Part shown: positions 33,693 to 48,626 of the stretch, piece by piece | Numbering within the stretch: the stretch's first letter is position 1 | How the letters are laid out: each line of letters begins with the position of its first letter | Source: Gordonia jacobaea | GTDB taxonomy: Bacteria > Actinomycetota > Actinomycetes > Mycobacteriales > Mycobacteriaceae | Length of the DNA stretch: 64,000 bases | Assembly: GCF_001186365.1 (NCBI RefSeq) | Contig: NZ_LDTZ01000015.1 | Location: forward strand, 62,001-126,000 | Direction: 5' to 3' | The notes under the pieces: model-generated | The model's database searches: none | What the model was told of the DNA's origin: nothing | What the model saw: the letters and a program-made list of their open reading frames with translations, nothing else | Translations under genes and position numbers: made by a program

Positions 33693-34301
33693 TCATGCAG
33701 TCGGGCGGAACACCACTCCACGCTTCAGCGCCGAACCCGAAACCGGTTGTGCAAAGGTATCTCCCACGTGCACCACGTAGCCGCTCTGGCTGGCGTCGAC
33801 GTCATCGACGGAGAACCTCAGCACACACTGCCGACCCTCGTCCGTACTGTGGCGTTCGAGCGGCGTCGTCGCAAGTTTCGTGCCCGTTTCGCTGTAGATG
33901 GTCACGACCGACTTGTCGGAAATGGTGCCGCCGTTGGCTTCGGTCTCCCACGACCCGCAGCTCACCGGAACCCCTCCGATCGCAGTGAAATGCGGCGTGT
34001 AGTTGATCCCGAGCACGACGGCGAGCCCGGCGAGGGCCGCGAACACAACCATCGCGATCGACGTGCCGACAATGACCGGCACGCGAGTCTTGTGCTGCCA
34101 CTCGCGTCGCGGCAACGCGGCACCCGAGTCCAGCCAGAACTCGGTGGTCCCTTGCTGCGAGTCACTCGGATACTGCGGCTGCTGGAAGGTCTGCGGGTAG
34201 CCCTGGTTCTGCGAGTACTGCTGCTCTTTGGGGTACTCCTGCGACTGTGTGTGTTGCGGCGAATGGGGGTGTTGCTGGCCCGACCACGATCCCGGATGCA
34301 C
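33693..34301 (-). CDS. Membrane-anchored secreted protein with Gln-rich N-terminus, unassigned
   Basis: 202 residues from the GTG at 34301, with AGGAG upstream. Residues 1-55 are Gln/Pro/Tyr/Ser-rich low-complexity sequence, cytoplasmic. One membrane helix lies near 77-100 (VPVIVGTSIAMVVFAALAGL) and the rest is outside. The outer domain has a beta-rich pattern with two cysteines (in VPVSCGSWE and GRQCVLRF) that could form a disulphide. The organisation is common for small actinobacterial envelope proteins. I recognise no family. It follows the tesB gene on the same strand with six bases between them, so it may share the transcript. Confidence 0.6.
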   Translation of the reverse strand: MHPGSWSGQQHPHSPQHTQSQEYPKEQQYSQNQGYPQTFQQPQYPSDSQQGTTEFWLDSGAALPRREWQHKTRVPVIVGTSIAMVVFAALAGLAVVLGINYTPHFTAIGGVPVSCGSWETEANGGTISDKSVVTIYSETGTKLATTPLERHSTDEGRQCVLRFSVDDVDASQSGYVVHVGDTFAQPVSGSALKRGVVFRPTA

Positions 34302-34307
34302 TACGTG

Positions 34308-35186
34308 TCACTCCTTCGGAGGAAAGTATTTGATCAGGGCTTCTTGCACGACGGAGGTCGCAAGGGTTCCGTCTCGCTTCCAGAAGCGGCCCGAGCCCAT
34401 CCCGCGCGAGCCGGTGGCGACCGGCGATCGCGTGGCGTAGAGCATCCACTCGTCGAAGCGGAAGTCACGGTGAAACCACATCGAGTGATTGACGGTCGCC
34501 GCGAACAGTCGGTCGATGCCCCAGGACAGGCCGTGCGTCGTGATGATCGAGTCGAGCACCGTGGTGTCGGACGCGTAGCACATCGCTGCGACGTGGAGCA
34601 GCGGATCGTCGGGCATGACGCCGTCGGCCTTCATCCATACTCTGTTGTCGCGCAACGTCTCTCCGGCTTCGCGCATCTTCCATGAGGGATCATTGGCGAA
34701 GCGGATGTCGATGGGATGCAACGCGTTGACGAAGGTGGCGATGCGGTCCTCGAAGCCCTTGAAGTGCTCGCCGAGCGGGGGCAATTCTTCCGGGTAGGGA
34801 ACCTGAGGGATCTCGACCGCGTGCTCGAGACCCGCGGCGTTGTCCTGGAATGCGACGAGCATGGTGAAGATGACCTCGTCGTCTTGGATCGCGGTCACCT
34901 GCCGATTGGCGAATGACTTGCCGTCGCGGTAGCGGTCGATGTGGTACTCGAGGGGCTTCTTGACGTCGCCGCCGCGGATGAAGTGTGCGTGCAACGCGTG
35001 GACGGGAGGGTTCCCGCGCGTCAGGGTGCGTCCCGCCGCGACGACGCCCTGCCCGAGCATCTGGCCGCCGAAGGTGCGCGCGGTCTTCTGCTCGGGGTGC
35101 TGCCCGATGAACAGGTCGTCCTCGCGTCGTTCGACGTCGAGCAGGTCGAGGAGTTTGCCGAGATCCTCGGACACGTCGGTTGTCAT
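34308..35186 (-). CDS. tesB: Acyl-CoA thioesterase II
   Basis: 292 residues from the ATG at 35186, preceded by AGGGTGA. The start KLLDLLDVERREDDLFIGQ and the segments TFGGQMLGQGVVAAGRT, HALHAHFIRGG, SFANRQVTAIQ and HGLSWGIDRLFAATVNHSMWFHRDFRFDEW are those of TesB, a double-hotdog thioesterase that hydrolyses medium- and long-chain acyl-CoA. The catalytic Asp, Gln and Thr/Ser sites look intact. It is syntenic with M. tuberculosis tesB1 (Rv1618), next to pyruvate kinase. Confidence 0.93.
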   Translation of the reverse strand: MTTDVSEDLGKLLDLLDVERREDDLFIGQHPEQKTARTFGGQMLGQGVVAAGRTLTRGNPPVHALHAHFIRGGDVKKPLEYHIDRYRDGKSFANRQVTAIQDDEVIFTMLVAFQDNAAGLEHAVEIPQVPYPEELPPLGEHFKGFEDRIATFVNALHPIDIRFANDPSWKMREAGETLRDNRVWMKADGVMPDDPLLHVAAMCYASDTTVLDSIITTHGLSWGIDRLFAATVNHSMWFHRDFRFDEWMLYATRSPVATGSRGMGSGRFWKRDGTLATSVVQEALIKYFPPKE

Positions 35187-35280
35187 GCAGATCACCCTAT
35201 GCGGTCAGCCGCAGAGGAGGTGCGGCTGGTGGCTGCGTCGGCTCGTGGCGACGGGCGCAGCCACGAGCCGCGCAGAAACC

Positions 35281-36723
35281 TCAGTGGTCCTGCTCGCCGA
35301 TGCGGTGCACGTGAATCATGTTGGTCGAGCCGACGGTGCCGGGGGGCGCGCCGGCGACGATCACGACAACGTCGCCATCGCGAAGCCTGCCGATGCGCAG
35401 GAGTTGCAAGTCGACCTGATCGATCATGTTGTCGGTGGTGTCGACGCGGTCGACGATGAACGTCTCGGTGCCCCAGCTCAGGGCGAGCTGGCTGCGCACG
35501 GCCTGGGTGGGCGTGAATGCCAGCAGCGGGAGTCGTGAGTGCAGGCGCGCGAGGCGTCGAACCGTGTCACCGGACTGGGTGAACGCGACGAGGGCTTTGA
35601 CTTCGAGTCGTTCTCCGATGTCGCGTGCGGCGTAGGAGATGATGCCGCGCTTGGTGCGCGGGACGTGCGACAGCGGCGGGACGTCGCGCGAGCTTCCCTC
35701 GACGGCCTTGCAGATCCGGTTCATGGTGCGCACCGCTTCGATGGGCCATTTGCCGACCGATGTCTCGCCGGAGAGCATCACCGCATCGGCGCCGTCGAGC
35801 ACGGCGTTGGCGACGTCGGATGCCTCCGCGCGGGTTGGGCGCGAGTTCTCGATCATGGAGTCGAGCATCTGGGTTGCCACAATCACCGGCTTGGCGTTCT
35901 CGCGAGCCATCTGGATGGCACGCTTCTGCACGAGCGGCACTTCCTCCAGCGGCAGTTCGACGCCGAGGTCGCCGCGGGCGACCATGATGGCGTCGAACGC
36001 GAGCACGATGGCCTCGAGGTTGTCGATGGCCTCGGGCTTCTCCAGCTTGGCGATGACGGGCACGCGGCGTCCGACACGGTCCATGACCTCGTGGACGAGT
36101 TCGATGTCGGCAGGGCTGCGCACGAAGGACAGAGCCACGAGGTCGACGCCGAGGCCGAGGGCGAACTCGAGGTCGGCGATGTCTTTCTCGCTCATCGCGG
36201 GCACCGAGACGTTCATGCCCGGCAGTGAGAGGCCCTTGTTGTTGGAGACCGGGCCACCCTCGGTGACGGTGCAGACCACGTCGTTGCCTTCGACGTCGGT
36301 GACCACGAGGCCCACCTTGCCGTCGTCGACGAGCAGCCGGTCGCCGGGGACGGCGTCGTCGGCGAGTCGCTTGTAGGTGGTCGACACGCGGTCGTGCGTT
36401 CCGACGATGTCGTCGGTGGTGATGCGCACGGTGTCGCCGGTGTTCCACATGACTTCGCCGTTGAGCGCGCCGTCGTCTTCGAATTTGCCCAGTCGGATCT
36501 TGGGACCCTGGAGATCGGCGAGGATGCCGACGGCCTTCTCGGCGTTGTCGCCGGCCTTTCGCACTCTTTCGTAGACCACTTTGTGGTCGTCGTGCGTGCC
36601 GTGGCTGAAATTGAGTCGCGCGACGTCCATTCCGGCGTCGACGAGTTCCTTCAGCCTCTCTTCGCTATTGGTAGCTGGACCCAGGGTGCAGACGATCTTG
36701 GTTCGGCGTTCCACTGTGCTCAC
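35281..36723 (-). CDS. pyk: Pyruvate kinase
   Basis: 480 residues, starting RRTKIVCTLGPAT with GTG. It converts phosphoenolpyruvate and ADP to pyruvate and ATP, the last step of glycolysis. Conserved pieces include LNFSHG (ATP/PEP site), VPVIAKLEKPEA with the catalytic Lys, MVARGDLGVELP (metal Glu/Asp), ATQMLDSMIENSRPTRAEASDVANA, and the C-terminal domain with GTVGSTNMIHVHRIG. Length is typical. It lies between gltD and tesB, matching the order near M. tuberculosis pykA (Rv1617). Confidence 0.97.
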   Translation of the reverse strand: MSTVERRTKIVCTLGPATNSEERLKELVDAGMDVARLNFSHGTHDDHKVVYERVRKAGDNAEKAVGILADLQGPKIRLGKFEDDGALNGEVMWNTGDTVRITTDDIVGTHDRVSTTYKRLADDAVPGDRLLVDDGKVGLVVTDVEGNDVVCTVTEGGPVSNNKGLSLPGMNVSVPAMSEKDIADLEFALGLGVDLVALSFVRSPADIELVHEVMDRVGRRVPVIAKLEKPEAIDNLEAIVLAFDAIMVARGDLGVELPLEEVPLVQKRAIQMARENAKPVIVATQMLDSMIENSRPTRAEASDVANAVLDGADAVMLSGETSVGKWPIEAVRTMNRICKAVEGSSRDVPPLSHVPRTKRGIISYAARDIGERLEVKALVAFTQSGDTVRRLARLHSRLPLLAFTPTQAVRSQLALSWGTETFIVDRVDTTDNMIDQVDLQLLRIGRLRDGDVVVIVAGAPPGTVGSTNMIHVHRIGEQDH

Positions 36724-36802
36724 CTTAGTCCGCTCGTTTCGGCATAGCCATCGTTACACCTGAGTTGTCACCGGACGTCAACGCAGCGTTGCTCGTCGCG
36801 GG

Positions 36803-38300
36803 TCAGCGTACGGACAGCGGGAGTTGGGCTGGTTTTACCGGTGACGGCAAATCCGAGGCACCCATGAGGAATTCGTCGACGGCGCGTGCAGTCGAACGTC
36901 CCTCGGCGATCGCCCACACCACCAACGACGCTCCGCGGTGGGCGTCGCCGCACACGAACACGCCGGGCGCGTCGGTCTGCCAGTCGCTTCCGCACGAGAT
37001 GTTGCCGCGGCGGTTGGGCTCGATCCCCAGATCGGTGAGAAGTGCCGTGTCGCGTACGCCTTCGAATCCGATGGCGAAAAGTGCCAACTCGCAAGGGATC
37101 TCGAACTCGTCGCTGACCGGGGTGATCACCCGTCGACCGTCGGGCTCACGTACGACCTTCACTTCGGCGAGCACCATCGCCGTCACGTTGCCGTCGGCGT
37201 CGCCGACGAATCGTTGCACCGCAACCTGGTACTTGCGTTCGCCGCCCTCCGCGTGCGCACTCGACGTCCGCATGACAAGCGGCCAGGTCGGCCACGGCGA
37301 ACGGTTGTCGTCACGGTCGCTGGGTAGTTCGGCGTTGTAGTCGAGCTGGACCACCGACGCCGCGCCCTGGCGATGCGCGGTTCCGAGGCAGTCGGCTCCG
37401 GTGTCGCCGCCGCCGATGATGACGACGTGTTTCCCCGCGGCGCTGATCGGCGACGGCCCGTCGCCCTCGCACTCCTTGTTGGCGGGCACGAGGTGTTCCA
37501 TCGCGAGGTGCACGCCGTTGAGCTCACGTCCCGGGACCGGATTGTCACGCGCCTTCATCGCGCCGATCGCGAGCACGACGGCGTCGTGCCTGCTGCGCAG
37601 TTCGTCGACCGTGAGATCGATTCCGACATCGCAGTTGACGACGAATTGTGTTCCCTCAGCGCGCATCTGAGCGATTCGCCGCTCGATGTCGGACTTCTGA
37701 AGCTTGTACTCGGGAATGCCGTAGCGCAGGAGTCCGCCGACGCGGTCGTCCTTCTCGTAGACCGTGACGTCGTGGCCGGCGCGGGTCAATTGTTGCGCTG
37801 CCGCCAATCCGCCGGGACCGGAGCCGACGACGGCAACCGACTTGCCCGACTTCGCATCCGGCGCCTCGGGGCCGATGATGCCCTCTGCCCACGACTCGTA
37901 GGCGATCGTCTTCTCGATGCGTTTGATCGTCACGCTGCCGCCGGTCGTCGGCTCGGAGATCGACAACACGCACGCCGCCTCGCACGGTGCGGGACAGACC
38001 ATTCCGGTGAACTCGGGGAAGTTGTTGGTCGCGTGCAGGCGCGCGCTTGCGGCATCCCACCGACCACGACGCACGAGGTCGTTCCACTCAGGGATCAGAT
38101 TCCCCAACGGACATCCCGCAGTTCCGGAGTGGCAGAACGGGATTCCGCAATCCATACACCGACGGGCCTGCTCGGATACCTCGTTGAGCGAGGCGACGGG
38201 GTCGAATCCGTGCGCGTACACGTCTTCCCAGTCCTGCACGCGCTCGGCGACCGGACGATACTTCGATTCTTTCTTCCCGACTTCCAGGAATCCGCGTGGG

Positions 38301-38308
<8 letters not shown>
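36803..38308 (-). CDS. gltD: Glutamate synthase small (beta) subunit
   Basis: 501 residues from the GTG at 38308, after GGAGGCGG; it overlaps the gltB stop. It feeds electrons from NADPH through FAD to the large subunit. N-terminal cysteines [10 protein letters not shown] and CPLGN bind [4Fe-4S] clusters. [13 protein letters not shown] (about 150-162) is the FAD motif, [10 protein letters not shown] the NADPH motif, and the C-terminal [19 protein letters not shown] closes the flavin site. All required parts are present. With gltB it forms the GOGAT complex of nitrogen assimilation. Confidence 0.97.
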
Positions 38309-42875
<4,567 letters not shown>

Positions 42876-43308
42876 GAGCCTCCACTCGATTCGCGTGAAT
42901 CAAATGTTGAAGTCCTCAGGGACAGCGCTGGCCCGTGGAGCAGGAGTCAGGACACGACGCCGTTGGGGACGCGTGTTCCCGGGTGAGATCCCACTCTATC
43001 CGACCACCGCCCGCCGCGTGGTTTTCGACGCCGCGGCGGGGGTTGGGGGTGCGGGAGGTCGGGGCGTCCGGCGGAGGGGCAGCGTCGAGCCGCGTGCGCG
43101 GCGGGGCGTGGGGCTGGGCGCGGCGTCGAGCCGTCGGGTGGCGGCGCAGAAACTAGGGGAAAGAATCCTTCCCCTACTCCCAGACCTCTCCCCCGAAAAC
43201 TTCGCGGGGACACGCAAGAAGGCCGCGGAAAGAACCCTTCCCCTACTTCCCGCAGCCCACACGAGGCCGACGACCCGGTCCCCGGGGCAGGCGCCCGAGT
43301 GAGTCGAG
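42876..43308. other. 433-bp non-coding gap between gltB and lgt with direct repeats
   Basis: No protein with normal codon use or a homologue was seen on either strand. The gap holds the gltB leader, then a very G-rich tract (43017-43110). Next come two direct repeats of about 20 bp, GGAAAGAAyCCTTCCCCTACT, near 43158 and 43227, each also weakly self-complementary (AGGGGAA/TTCCCCT). These could be regulator sites or termination elements for the operon ending at lgt and the gltB promoter. I cannot say which. Confidence 0.55.
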
Positions 43309-45447
43309 CTACTGCGAGTCCTTTGGCTTCCACGGCTTGGCGTCGGCCGACTCGCCGGTGCCCGGGATGATCTTGGCGTCGATCTCTTCGTACTCGTCGA
43401 CGACGGCGTCGGGACCGCCCGCGTTCGTCATCTGGCCGTCGGCGAGAACCTCTTCGGCTTCGTCCACGCCTTCTGCCGTCGCGGCGCCGTCGTCATCGGC
43501 AGCGTCCTCGGCATCTTCGGCGATGCCCTCGGCGACCTCTTCGGCGTCGATGTCGGCGGTGTCGCCCGGAGTCGTGTCGGACTCGGAATCGGACTCCCCG
43601 AGAATCTCCGACTCGGTGGTCACGCCCTCTGGTCGAGCCGGATCGTGTTCGGGGTTCCACGGTGTGGCGTCAGCAGATTCGGCAGTGCCCGGGATGATCT
43701 TGGACACGATCTCCTCGTTCTCGTCGAGAACCGGGTCGGGTCCACCCGCGTCGATCTCCTGCCCGTCGGCGAGTTCGGCTTCATCTTCGTCGACGCCCGA
43801 TGGGCTGGTGTCGCCCTCGTCGTCGGCCTTGTCCTCGATGTCTTCGGACAGCCCCTCCGCAATCTCGTCGGCTGCCACGCTGCTGTCTTCTGCGCTGCTC
43901 ATCGGAACCCCTTCGTCGGTCGGATCATCCGCCGCGTCGGACCCGGCAGATTCGGAACCATCGGACTCTGTGTCACCGGAATCGGTTACACCAGCCTCGG
44001 CTCCACCGGCCTCCGTTGCATCGGACTCGGCTACATCTGGCTCGGTGGTGGCGGACTCGTCTCCATCTTCCACGGCTTCGTCGCCGGCGGGGGCGTCCTC
44101 ATCAGGATCCGTATCCGAGTCGGGTTCAACGTCCGAGTCAGCGGCCTCGCCCGAGTGGGCCTCGGTCCCAGTCTCGGTCTCGTCGGCGTCGGGCGCGACG
44201 TCAGCCTCGTCGACGTCGGTGTCCGACGCCTCGTCGTCCGATGCCTCTTCGTCCGGCGCCCCTTCGTCCGGCGCCTCTTCGTCCGCGCCGACAGCAGCGG
44301 CACCGCCGACGGCAACCGCCGCACCAGCAGCGGCCGCGACCGGGATCGTCTTCGACGACGAGTCATCGGACTCCTCGTCACGATCCGCTTCGGCGGCCGC
44401 GGCCTTTTCCCGCTCCGTCTTGTCTTCCTCCACCTTTTCGTCCTCGACCGCGTCGCCGTCGGCTTCCTCATCGTCGAAGAAGTGCTCGCCGTCGTCGTCC
44501 TCGTCGTCGATGTCGTCGTCGAAGTAGGCGCCGGTGTGGCCGAGCTCCTCGAGTTCGGCGGCCCGTTCGGGCCAGTAGACCTCGAGGCCCTGCTCCCGGC
44601 CGCGGGGCGCGACGATGAAGTAGATCGCGCCGCAGACGATGCCGAGGGCCGCGGTGAACACGTTGATGCGGACGCCTGCGATGTGGGTGAAGGCGGGATC
44701 GGAACGCATGAGTTCGACGGCAAACCGCCCGATGCAGTACCCGACGACGTAGAGCGCGAAGAGACGGCCATGGCCGATGCGGAAGTAGCGGTCGACGAGC
44801 ACCAGGATCACGACGATCAGGAGATTCCACAAGAGCTCGTACAGGAACGTCGGGTGGACGACCGCGACGACCTGGCCGTTCGACACTCCCGTGATCAGGC
44901 CGGGGTCGGCCTGTCCCGATGCGTCGACGCGCTCGTAGATCTCCAGGCCCCACGGGACGTCGGTCGGTCGGCCGTAGAGTTCCTGGTTGAAGTAGTTGCC
45001 GAGGCGACCGATGGCCTGGGCGAGCAGGATCGCAGGCGCGATGGCGTCGGCGAACGGCGGCAGTTTGATGCCCATGCGCCTGGTGCCGATCCACGCACCG
45101 AGGCCGCCGAACAACACGGCACCCCAGATGCCGAGACCGCCGTCCCAGACCTTGAATGCGTCGATCGGGGTCTTGCCGCCGTCACCGAAGTAGATCTGCC
45201 AGTCGGTGAGCACGTGGTAGATGCGACCACCGATCAGGCCGAACGGAACCGCCCAGATCGCAACGTCGAGAACCTCGCCCGAACGCCCACCACGGGCAAT
45301 CCACCGACGGTTTCCCCACCACACGGCGACGATGATGCCGACGATGATGCACAACGCGTAGGCCCGGAGCGGAAACGAGCCGATGTACCACACGCCCTGC
45401 GGCGGGCTGGGGATGTAGGCGAGCATCGTCGTCGTCGGCGCTGTCAC
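43309..45447 (-). CDS. lgt: Prolipoprotein diacylglyceryl transferase with long acidic C-terminal tail
   Basis: 712 residues, much longer than the usual 270-330. Residues 1-280 are Lgt: seven helices, the start PPQGVWYIGSFPLRAYAL and the signature GRLGNYFNQELYGRPTDVPWG split over a helix break. It attaches diacylglycerol to the lipobox Cys, acting on LivK and the iron lipoprotein here. The remaining 430 residues are disordered and extremely rich in Asp, Glu, Ala and Ser. Two homologous blocks end this tail: AGGPDPVLDENEEI...KIIPGTAESADATPW and AGGPDAVVDEYEEI...KIIPGTGESADAKPW. Mycobacterial Lgt proteins also have C-terminal extensions, but the function is unknown. It follows trpA by about 50 bases. 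Confidence 0.92.
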   Translation of the reverse strand: MTAPTTTMLAYIPSPPQGVWYIGSFPLRAYALCIIVGIIVAVWWGNRRWIARGGRSGEVLDVAIWAVPFGLIGGRIYHVLTDWQIYFGDGGKTPIDAFKVWDGGLGIWGAVLFGGLGAWIGTRRMGIKLPPFADAIAPAILLAQAIGRLGNYFNQELYGRPTDVPWGLEIYERVDASGQADPGLITGVSNGQVVAVVHPTFLYELLWNLLIVVILVLVDRYFRIGHGRLFALYVVGYCIGRFAVELMRSDPAFTHIAGVRINVFTAALGIVCGAIYFIVAPRGREQGLEVYWPERAAELEELGHTGAYFDDDIDDEDDDGEHFFDDEEADGDAVEDEKVEEDKTEREKAAAAEADRDEESDDSSSKTIPVAAAAGAAVAVGGAAAVGADEEAPDEGAPDEEASDDEASDTDVDEADVAPDADETETGTEAHSGEAADSDVEPDSDTDPDEDAPAGDEAVEDGDESATTEPDVAESDATEAGGAEAGVTDSGDTESDGSESAGSDAADDPTDEGVPMSSAEDSSVAADEIAEGLSEDIEDKADDEGDTSPSGVDEDEAELADGQEIDAGGPDPVLDENEEIVSKIIPGTAESADATPWNPEHDPARPEGVTTESEILGESDSESDTTPGDTADIDAEEVAEGIAEDAEDAADDDGAATAEGVDEAEEVLADGQMTNAGGPDAVVDEYEEIDAKIIPGTGESADAKPWKPKDSQ

Positions 45448-45499
45448 GCTGCCACCCTAACGGACGCTGCGGACCCCACGGCCGAAGCCACCGAGGCGG

Positions 45500-46324
45500 T
45501 CAGAGGTCTGCTCGCGGTTCGTGCACGCCCGCAGCCAGTTCCGTGACGAGGTCGGCCAGGTGGTCTTGGCCTGCCTTGGCCGCTGTGACCAGTGCCGAGC
45601 CAACGATCACTCCATCGGCGTAGCTCGCGATTTGCGACGCCTGCTCACGATTTCGAACACCGAGTCCGACGCCGAGCGGGATGTCGGAGTACTCGCGGAC
45701 GCGTGCACACAGCTCTGGCGCGGCGTCGGACACCGCGTCGCGCGCTCCCGTGACACCCATCGTCGACGCGACGTAGACGAACCCGCGCGATGCGTCGACG
45801 GTCAGCGCGATGCGTTCGGTCGTCGACGACGGTGCGACGAGGTAGATGCGGTCGAGGTCGAACTCGTCGGACGCCGCGTGCCAGGCAGCACCCTCTTCTG
45901 GGATCAGGTTGGGCGTGATCATGCCCGCACCGCCCGCAGCCGCCAGGTCACGCGCGAACTTGTCGACGCCGTACTGCAGCACGGGATTCCAGTAGCTCAT
46001 GACGACGGCATTCCCGCCCGCGGCGGTGATCGCTTCGACGGCACGGAATACGTCGCGGACTCGCACCCCGTTGGTCAGCGCGAGGTCGGCGGCCTCCTGG
46101 ATCGTCGGTCCGTCCATGACCGGATCCGAGTACGGCACGCCGACTTCGATGATGTCGCAGCCCGCACGGACCATCGTCTCGAACGACTCGATGGACTTCT
46201 CGACGGTCGGGTAGCCGACAGGGAGATACCCGATGAGCGCGGCACGTCCCTCGGCGCGACACTTCTCGAAGACCGGGCTCAACTTCGACGGTCCCGCGTG
46301 CACGGGTGCCTTCGGCTGTGTCAT
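45500..46324 (-). CDS. trpA: Tryptophan synthase alpha chain
   Basis: 274 residues; ATG overlaps the trpB stop. It cleaves indole-3-glycerol phosphate to indole and glyceraldehyde 3-phosphate in the TrpA2B2 complex. The TIM-barrel signature [20 protein letters not shown] contains the catalytic Glu and Asp, and the glycines of GVGLGVRN and GVIVGSAL bind phosphate. Length is normal, and the four-base overlap assures coupled expression with trpB. Confidence 0.97.
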   Translation of the reverse strand: MTQPKAPVHAGPSKLSPVFEKCRAEGRAALIGYLPVGYPTVEKSIESFETMVRAGCDIIEVGVPYSDPVMDGPTIQEAADLALTNGVRVRDVFRAVEAITAAGGNAVVMSYWNPVLQYGVDKFARDLAAAGGAGMITPNLIPEEGAAWHAASDEFDLDRIYLVAPSSTTERIALTVDASRGFVYVASTMGVTGARDAVSDAAPELCARVREYSDIPLGVGLGVRNREQASQIASYADGVIVGSALVTAAKAGQDHLADLVTELAAGVHEPRADL

Positions 46325-47664
46325 TGCACGTCCCCCGTGGTGCTTGTTGCGGCCGCCGTACCGGTCGTCACGCCGACCTCGTTCTCCGATGGTGGCGGGT
46401 CGAAGAGGTGGAACCAGCGCGCAGCGGTGTCGACGTCCTTGTCGCCGCGACCGGAGAGGCTGACCAGAACGATCGCGCCCTCCCCCAGTTCCTTACCGAG
46501 CTCCAGAGCTCCGGCGAGTGCGTGAGCCGATTCGATGGCGGGGATGATGCCCTCGCGACGGCTGAGCAGAGCGAGCGCCTCCATCGCCTCGGTGTCGGTG
46601 ATGGGACGGTACTCGGCGCGGCCGGTGTCTTTGAGCTGTGCGTGCTCGGGCCCGACCCCCGGGTAGTCCAGTCCCGCTGAGATCGAGTGCGACTCGATGG
46701 TCTGGCCGTCCTCGTCCTGCAGCAGGTACGAGTAGGCACCCTGGAATGCGCCGGGTGTGCCTCCGGTGAACGTCGCGGCATGTCGACCGGTCTCGACGCC
46801 GTCGCCCGCGGCCTCGAAGCCGACGAGGCGCACCTCGGAGTCGTCGAGGAAGGGATGGAAGATTCCGATGGCGTTGGACCCGCCACCGACACAGGCGGTG
46901 ACGGCGTCGGGTAGGCGCCCCGCCTGGTCGAGGATCTGCGCGCGTGCTTCGAGTCCGACGATGCGCTGCAGGTCGCGCACCATCATCGGGAACGGATGCG
47001 GACCGGCCGCGGTACCGAAGCAGTAGTACGTGTTGTGCGCGTTGGTCACCCAGTCGCGCAGCGCCTCGTTGATCGCGTCCTTCAGGGTCGCAGAACCGTT
47101 GTCGACCGCGACGACCTCCGCGCCGAGCAGTCGCATCCGTGCGACGTTGAGTGCCTGCCGGTCGGTGTCGACGCGGCCCATGTAGACGATGCACTCCATA
47201 CCGAACAGTGCGCAGCCGGTCGCGGTGGCCACACCATGCTGACCGGCACCGGTCTCGGCGATGATGCGGGTTTTACCCATGCGCTTGGCGAGCAACAACT
47301 GCCCGAGCACGTTGTTGATCTTGTGCGAACCGGTGTGGTTGAGGTCTTCGCGCTTCAGGAAAATCCGTGCGCCACCGGCGAATTCGCTCAGGCGCGTGGC
47401 TTCGTAGAGCGGCGAGGGACGTCCGACGTAGTCGCGCTGCAGCCGATCGAGCTCACCGAGAAACTCGTCATCTGTGCGCATCTTCTCGTAGGCAGCGGTC
47501 ACGTCGTCGATGACCGCCATGAGCGCCTCGGGAACGTGACGCCCGCCGTACACGCCGAAGTGTCCGCCCGCGTCGGGTTCCGACGACGTACGGGTGCTGA
47601 CTCCGACACTCGCAGTGGGGAACTCGGCGCGAAGTTGATCGTCGGATCGGGATTCGGTGGTCAC
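46321..47664 (-). CDS. trpB: Tryptophan synthase beta chain
   Basis: 447 residues from the GTG at 47664, preceded by GAGAG; a longer frame has no conserved sequence. It joins indole with serine using [22 protein letters not shown], the PLP-Lys motif [30 protein letters not shown] and the glycine loop [13 protein letters not shown] are all present, with the C-terminal [15 protein letters not shown]. Highly similar to mycobacterial TrpB. It is intact and coupled to trpA. Confidence 0.98.
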   Translation of the reverse strand: MTTESRSDDQLRAEFPTASVGVSTRTSSEPDAGGHFGVYGGRHVPEALMAVIDDVTAAYEKMRTDDEFLGELDRLQRDYVGRPSPLYEATRLSEFAGGARIFLKREDLNHTGSHKINNVLGQLLLAKRMGKTRIIAETGAGQHGVATATGCALFGMECIVYMGRVDTDRQALNVARMRLLGAEVVAVDNGSATLKDAINEALRDWVTNAHNTYYCFGTAAGPHPFPMMVRDLQRIVGLEARAQILDQAGRLPDAVTACVGGGSNAIGIFHPFLDDSEVRLVGFEAAGDGVETGRHAATFTGGTPGAFQGAYSYLLQDEDGQTIESHSISAGLDYPGVGPEHAQLKDTGRAEYRPITDTEAMEALALLSRREGIIPAIESAHALAGALELGKELGEGAIVLVSLSGRGDKDVDTAARWFHLFDPPPSENEVGVTTGTAAATSTTGDVQ

Positions 47665-47728
47665 GGAACTCTCACAGACATCTCGTCGTCCGTGACACGG
47701 CAAGTCGACGCTAAATCGAAAGCGAGTG

Positions 47729-48547
47729 TCAGCGAACGGGTTTCGGACAGGAAGGATGGGTACCGGCGGTCACGAGTTCGGAGACCGCAGTACGCGGGTC
47801 GCCGCTGGTGACCAGGCCTTCACCGACGAGGACCGCGTCGGCACCCGCACCAGCGAATGCCAGTAGATCTGCGGTACCGCGCACACCCGATTCGGCGACC
47901 CGGATGGTCTCGGTTGGCAGACCCGGAGCGATACGCGCGAACGTATTGCGGTCGACCTCAAGGGTTTTCAGGTTGCGGTTGTTGACACCGATGACCGACG
48001 CACCCGCTTCCAGAGCGCGGCTGGCCTCGTCTTCGGTGTGCACCTCGACGAGCGCGGTCATGCCGAGACTCTCGGTGCGGTCGAGCAGCGAGGCGAGCAC
48101 ATTCTGTTCGAGTGCCGCGACGATCAGCAGGATGACGTCGGCGCCGTGGGCGCGAGCCTCGTGGATCTGGTACGGGCCGACGATGAAGTCCTTGCGCAAC
48201 ACGGGGATGTCGACGCGGGCGCGCACGGCGTCCAGATCGGCGAGCGACCCACGGAACCGACGCTCCTCGGTGAGGACGCTGATGATGCGCGCACCACCCG
48301 CTTCGTACGCGGCGGCGAGGTCGGCTGGATCAGGGATGTCGGCGAGCTCACCCTTAGAAGGACTCGCTCGCTTCACCTCTGCGATGACACCGATTCCGGT
48401 CTTGCGCAACGCAGCCATCGCATCGCGAGGAGCCGGCGCGGCAACGGACGCCTTTTTGACGGCCGCGTAGTCGACGATCGCCTCGCGCGCGGCGACATCG
48501 GCTTTCACTCCCTCGAGAATTGAATCGAGGACGGTGGGCGTGCTCAC
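47729..48547 (-). CDS. trpC: Indole-3-glycerol phosphate synthase
   Basis: 272 residues from the GTG at 48547; the frame is open for 500 bases more without conservation. It closes carboxyphenylaminodeoxyribulose phosphate to indole-3-glycerol phosphate. Start [18 protein letters not shown], catalytic Lys in [13 protein letters not shown] (with the Glu just before), [18 protein letters not shown] with a second Lys, and the C-terminal phosphate loop [11 protein letters not shown] are all seen. It is followed by trpB after 65 bases. There is no trpF in the operon, in line with PriA taking that role. Confidence 0.97.
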   Translation of the reverse strand: MSTPTVLDSILEGVKADVAAREAIVDYAAVKKASVAAPAPRDAMAALRKTGIGVIAEVKRASPSKGELADIPDPADLAAAYEAGGARIISVLTEERRFRGSLADLDAVRARVDIPVLRKDFIVGPYQIHEARAHGADVILLIVAALEQNVLASLLDRTESLGMTALVEVHTEDEASRALEAGASVIGVNNRNLKTLEVDRNTFARIAPGLPTETIRVAESGVRGTADLLAFAGAGADAVLVGEGLVTSGDPRTAVSELVTAGTHPSCPKPVR

Positions 48548-48626
48548 GACAGCTGGCTCCCTTTCTGTTCGTGCTCTCAGGGTAGACGGCCGCCTTCGAA
48601 GCGCCGGGAGCGGGTTGTGTTTTTCG

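Noticed and set aside
35539-36448. Long open frames on both strands over the pyruvate kinase gene
   Set aside because: They are His/Arg/Asp-rich antisense readings caused by high GC at third positions; pyk on the minus strand is certain.
43645-45546. 633-codon plus-strand frame opposite lgt
   Set aside because: It is an antisense shadow of the acidic tail and catalytic domain, with Arg/Val bias and no known motif.
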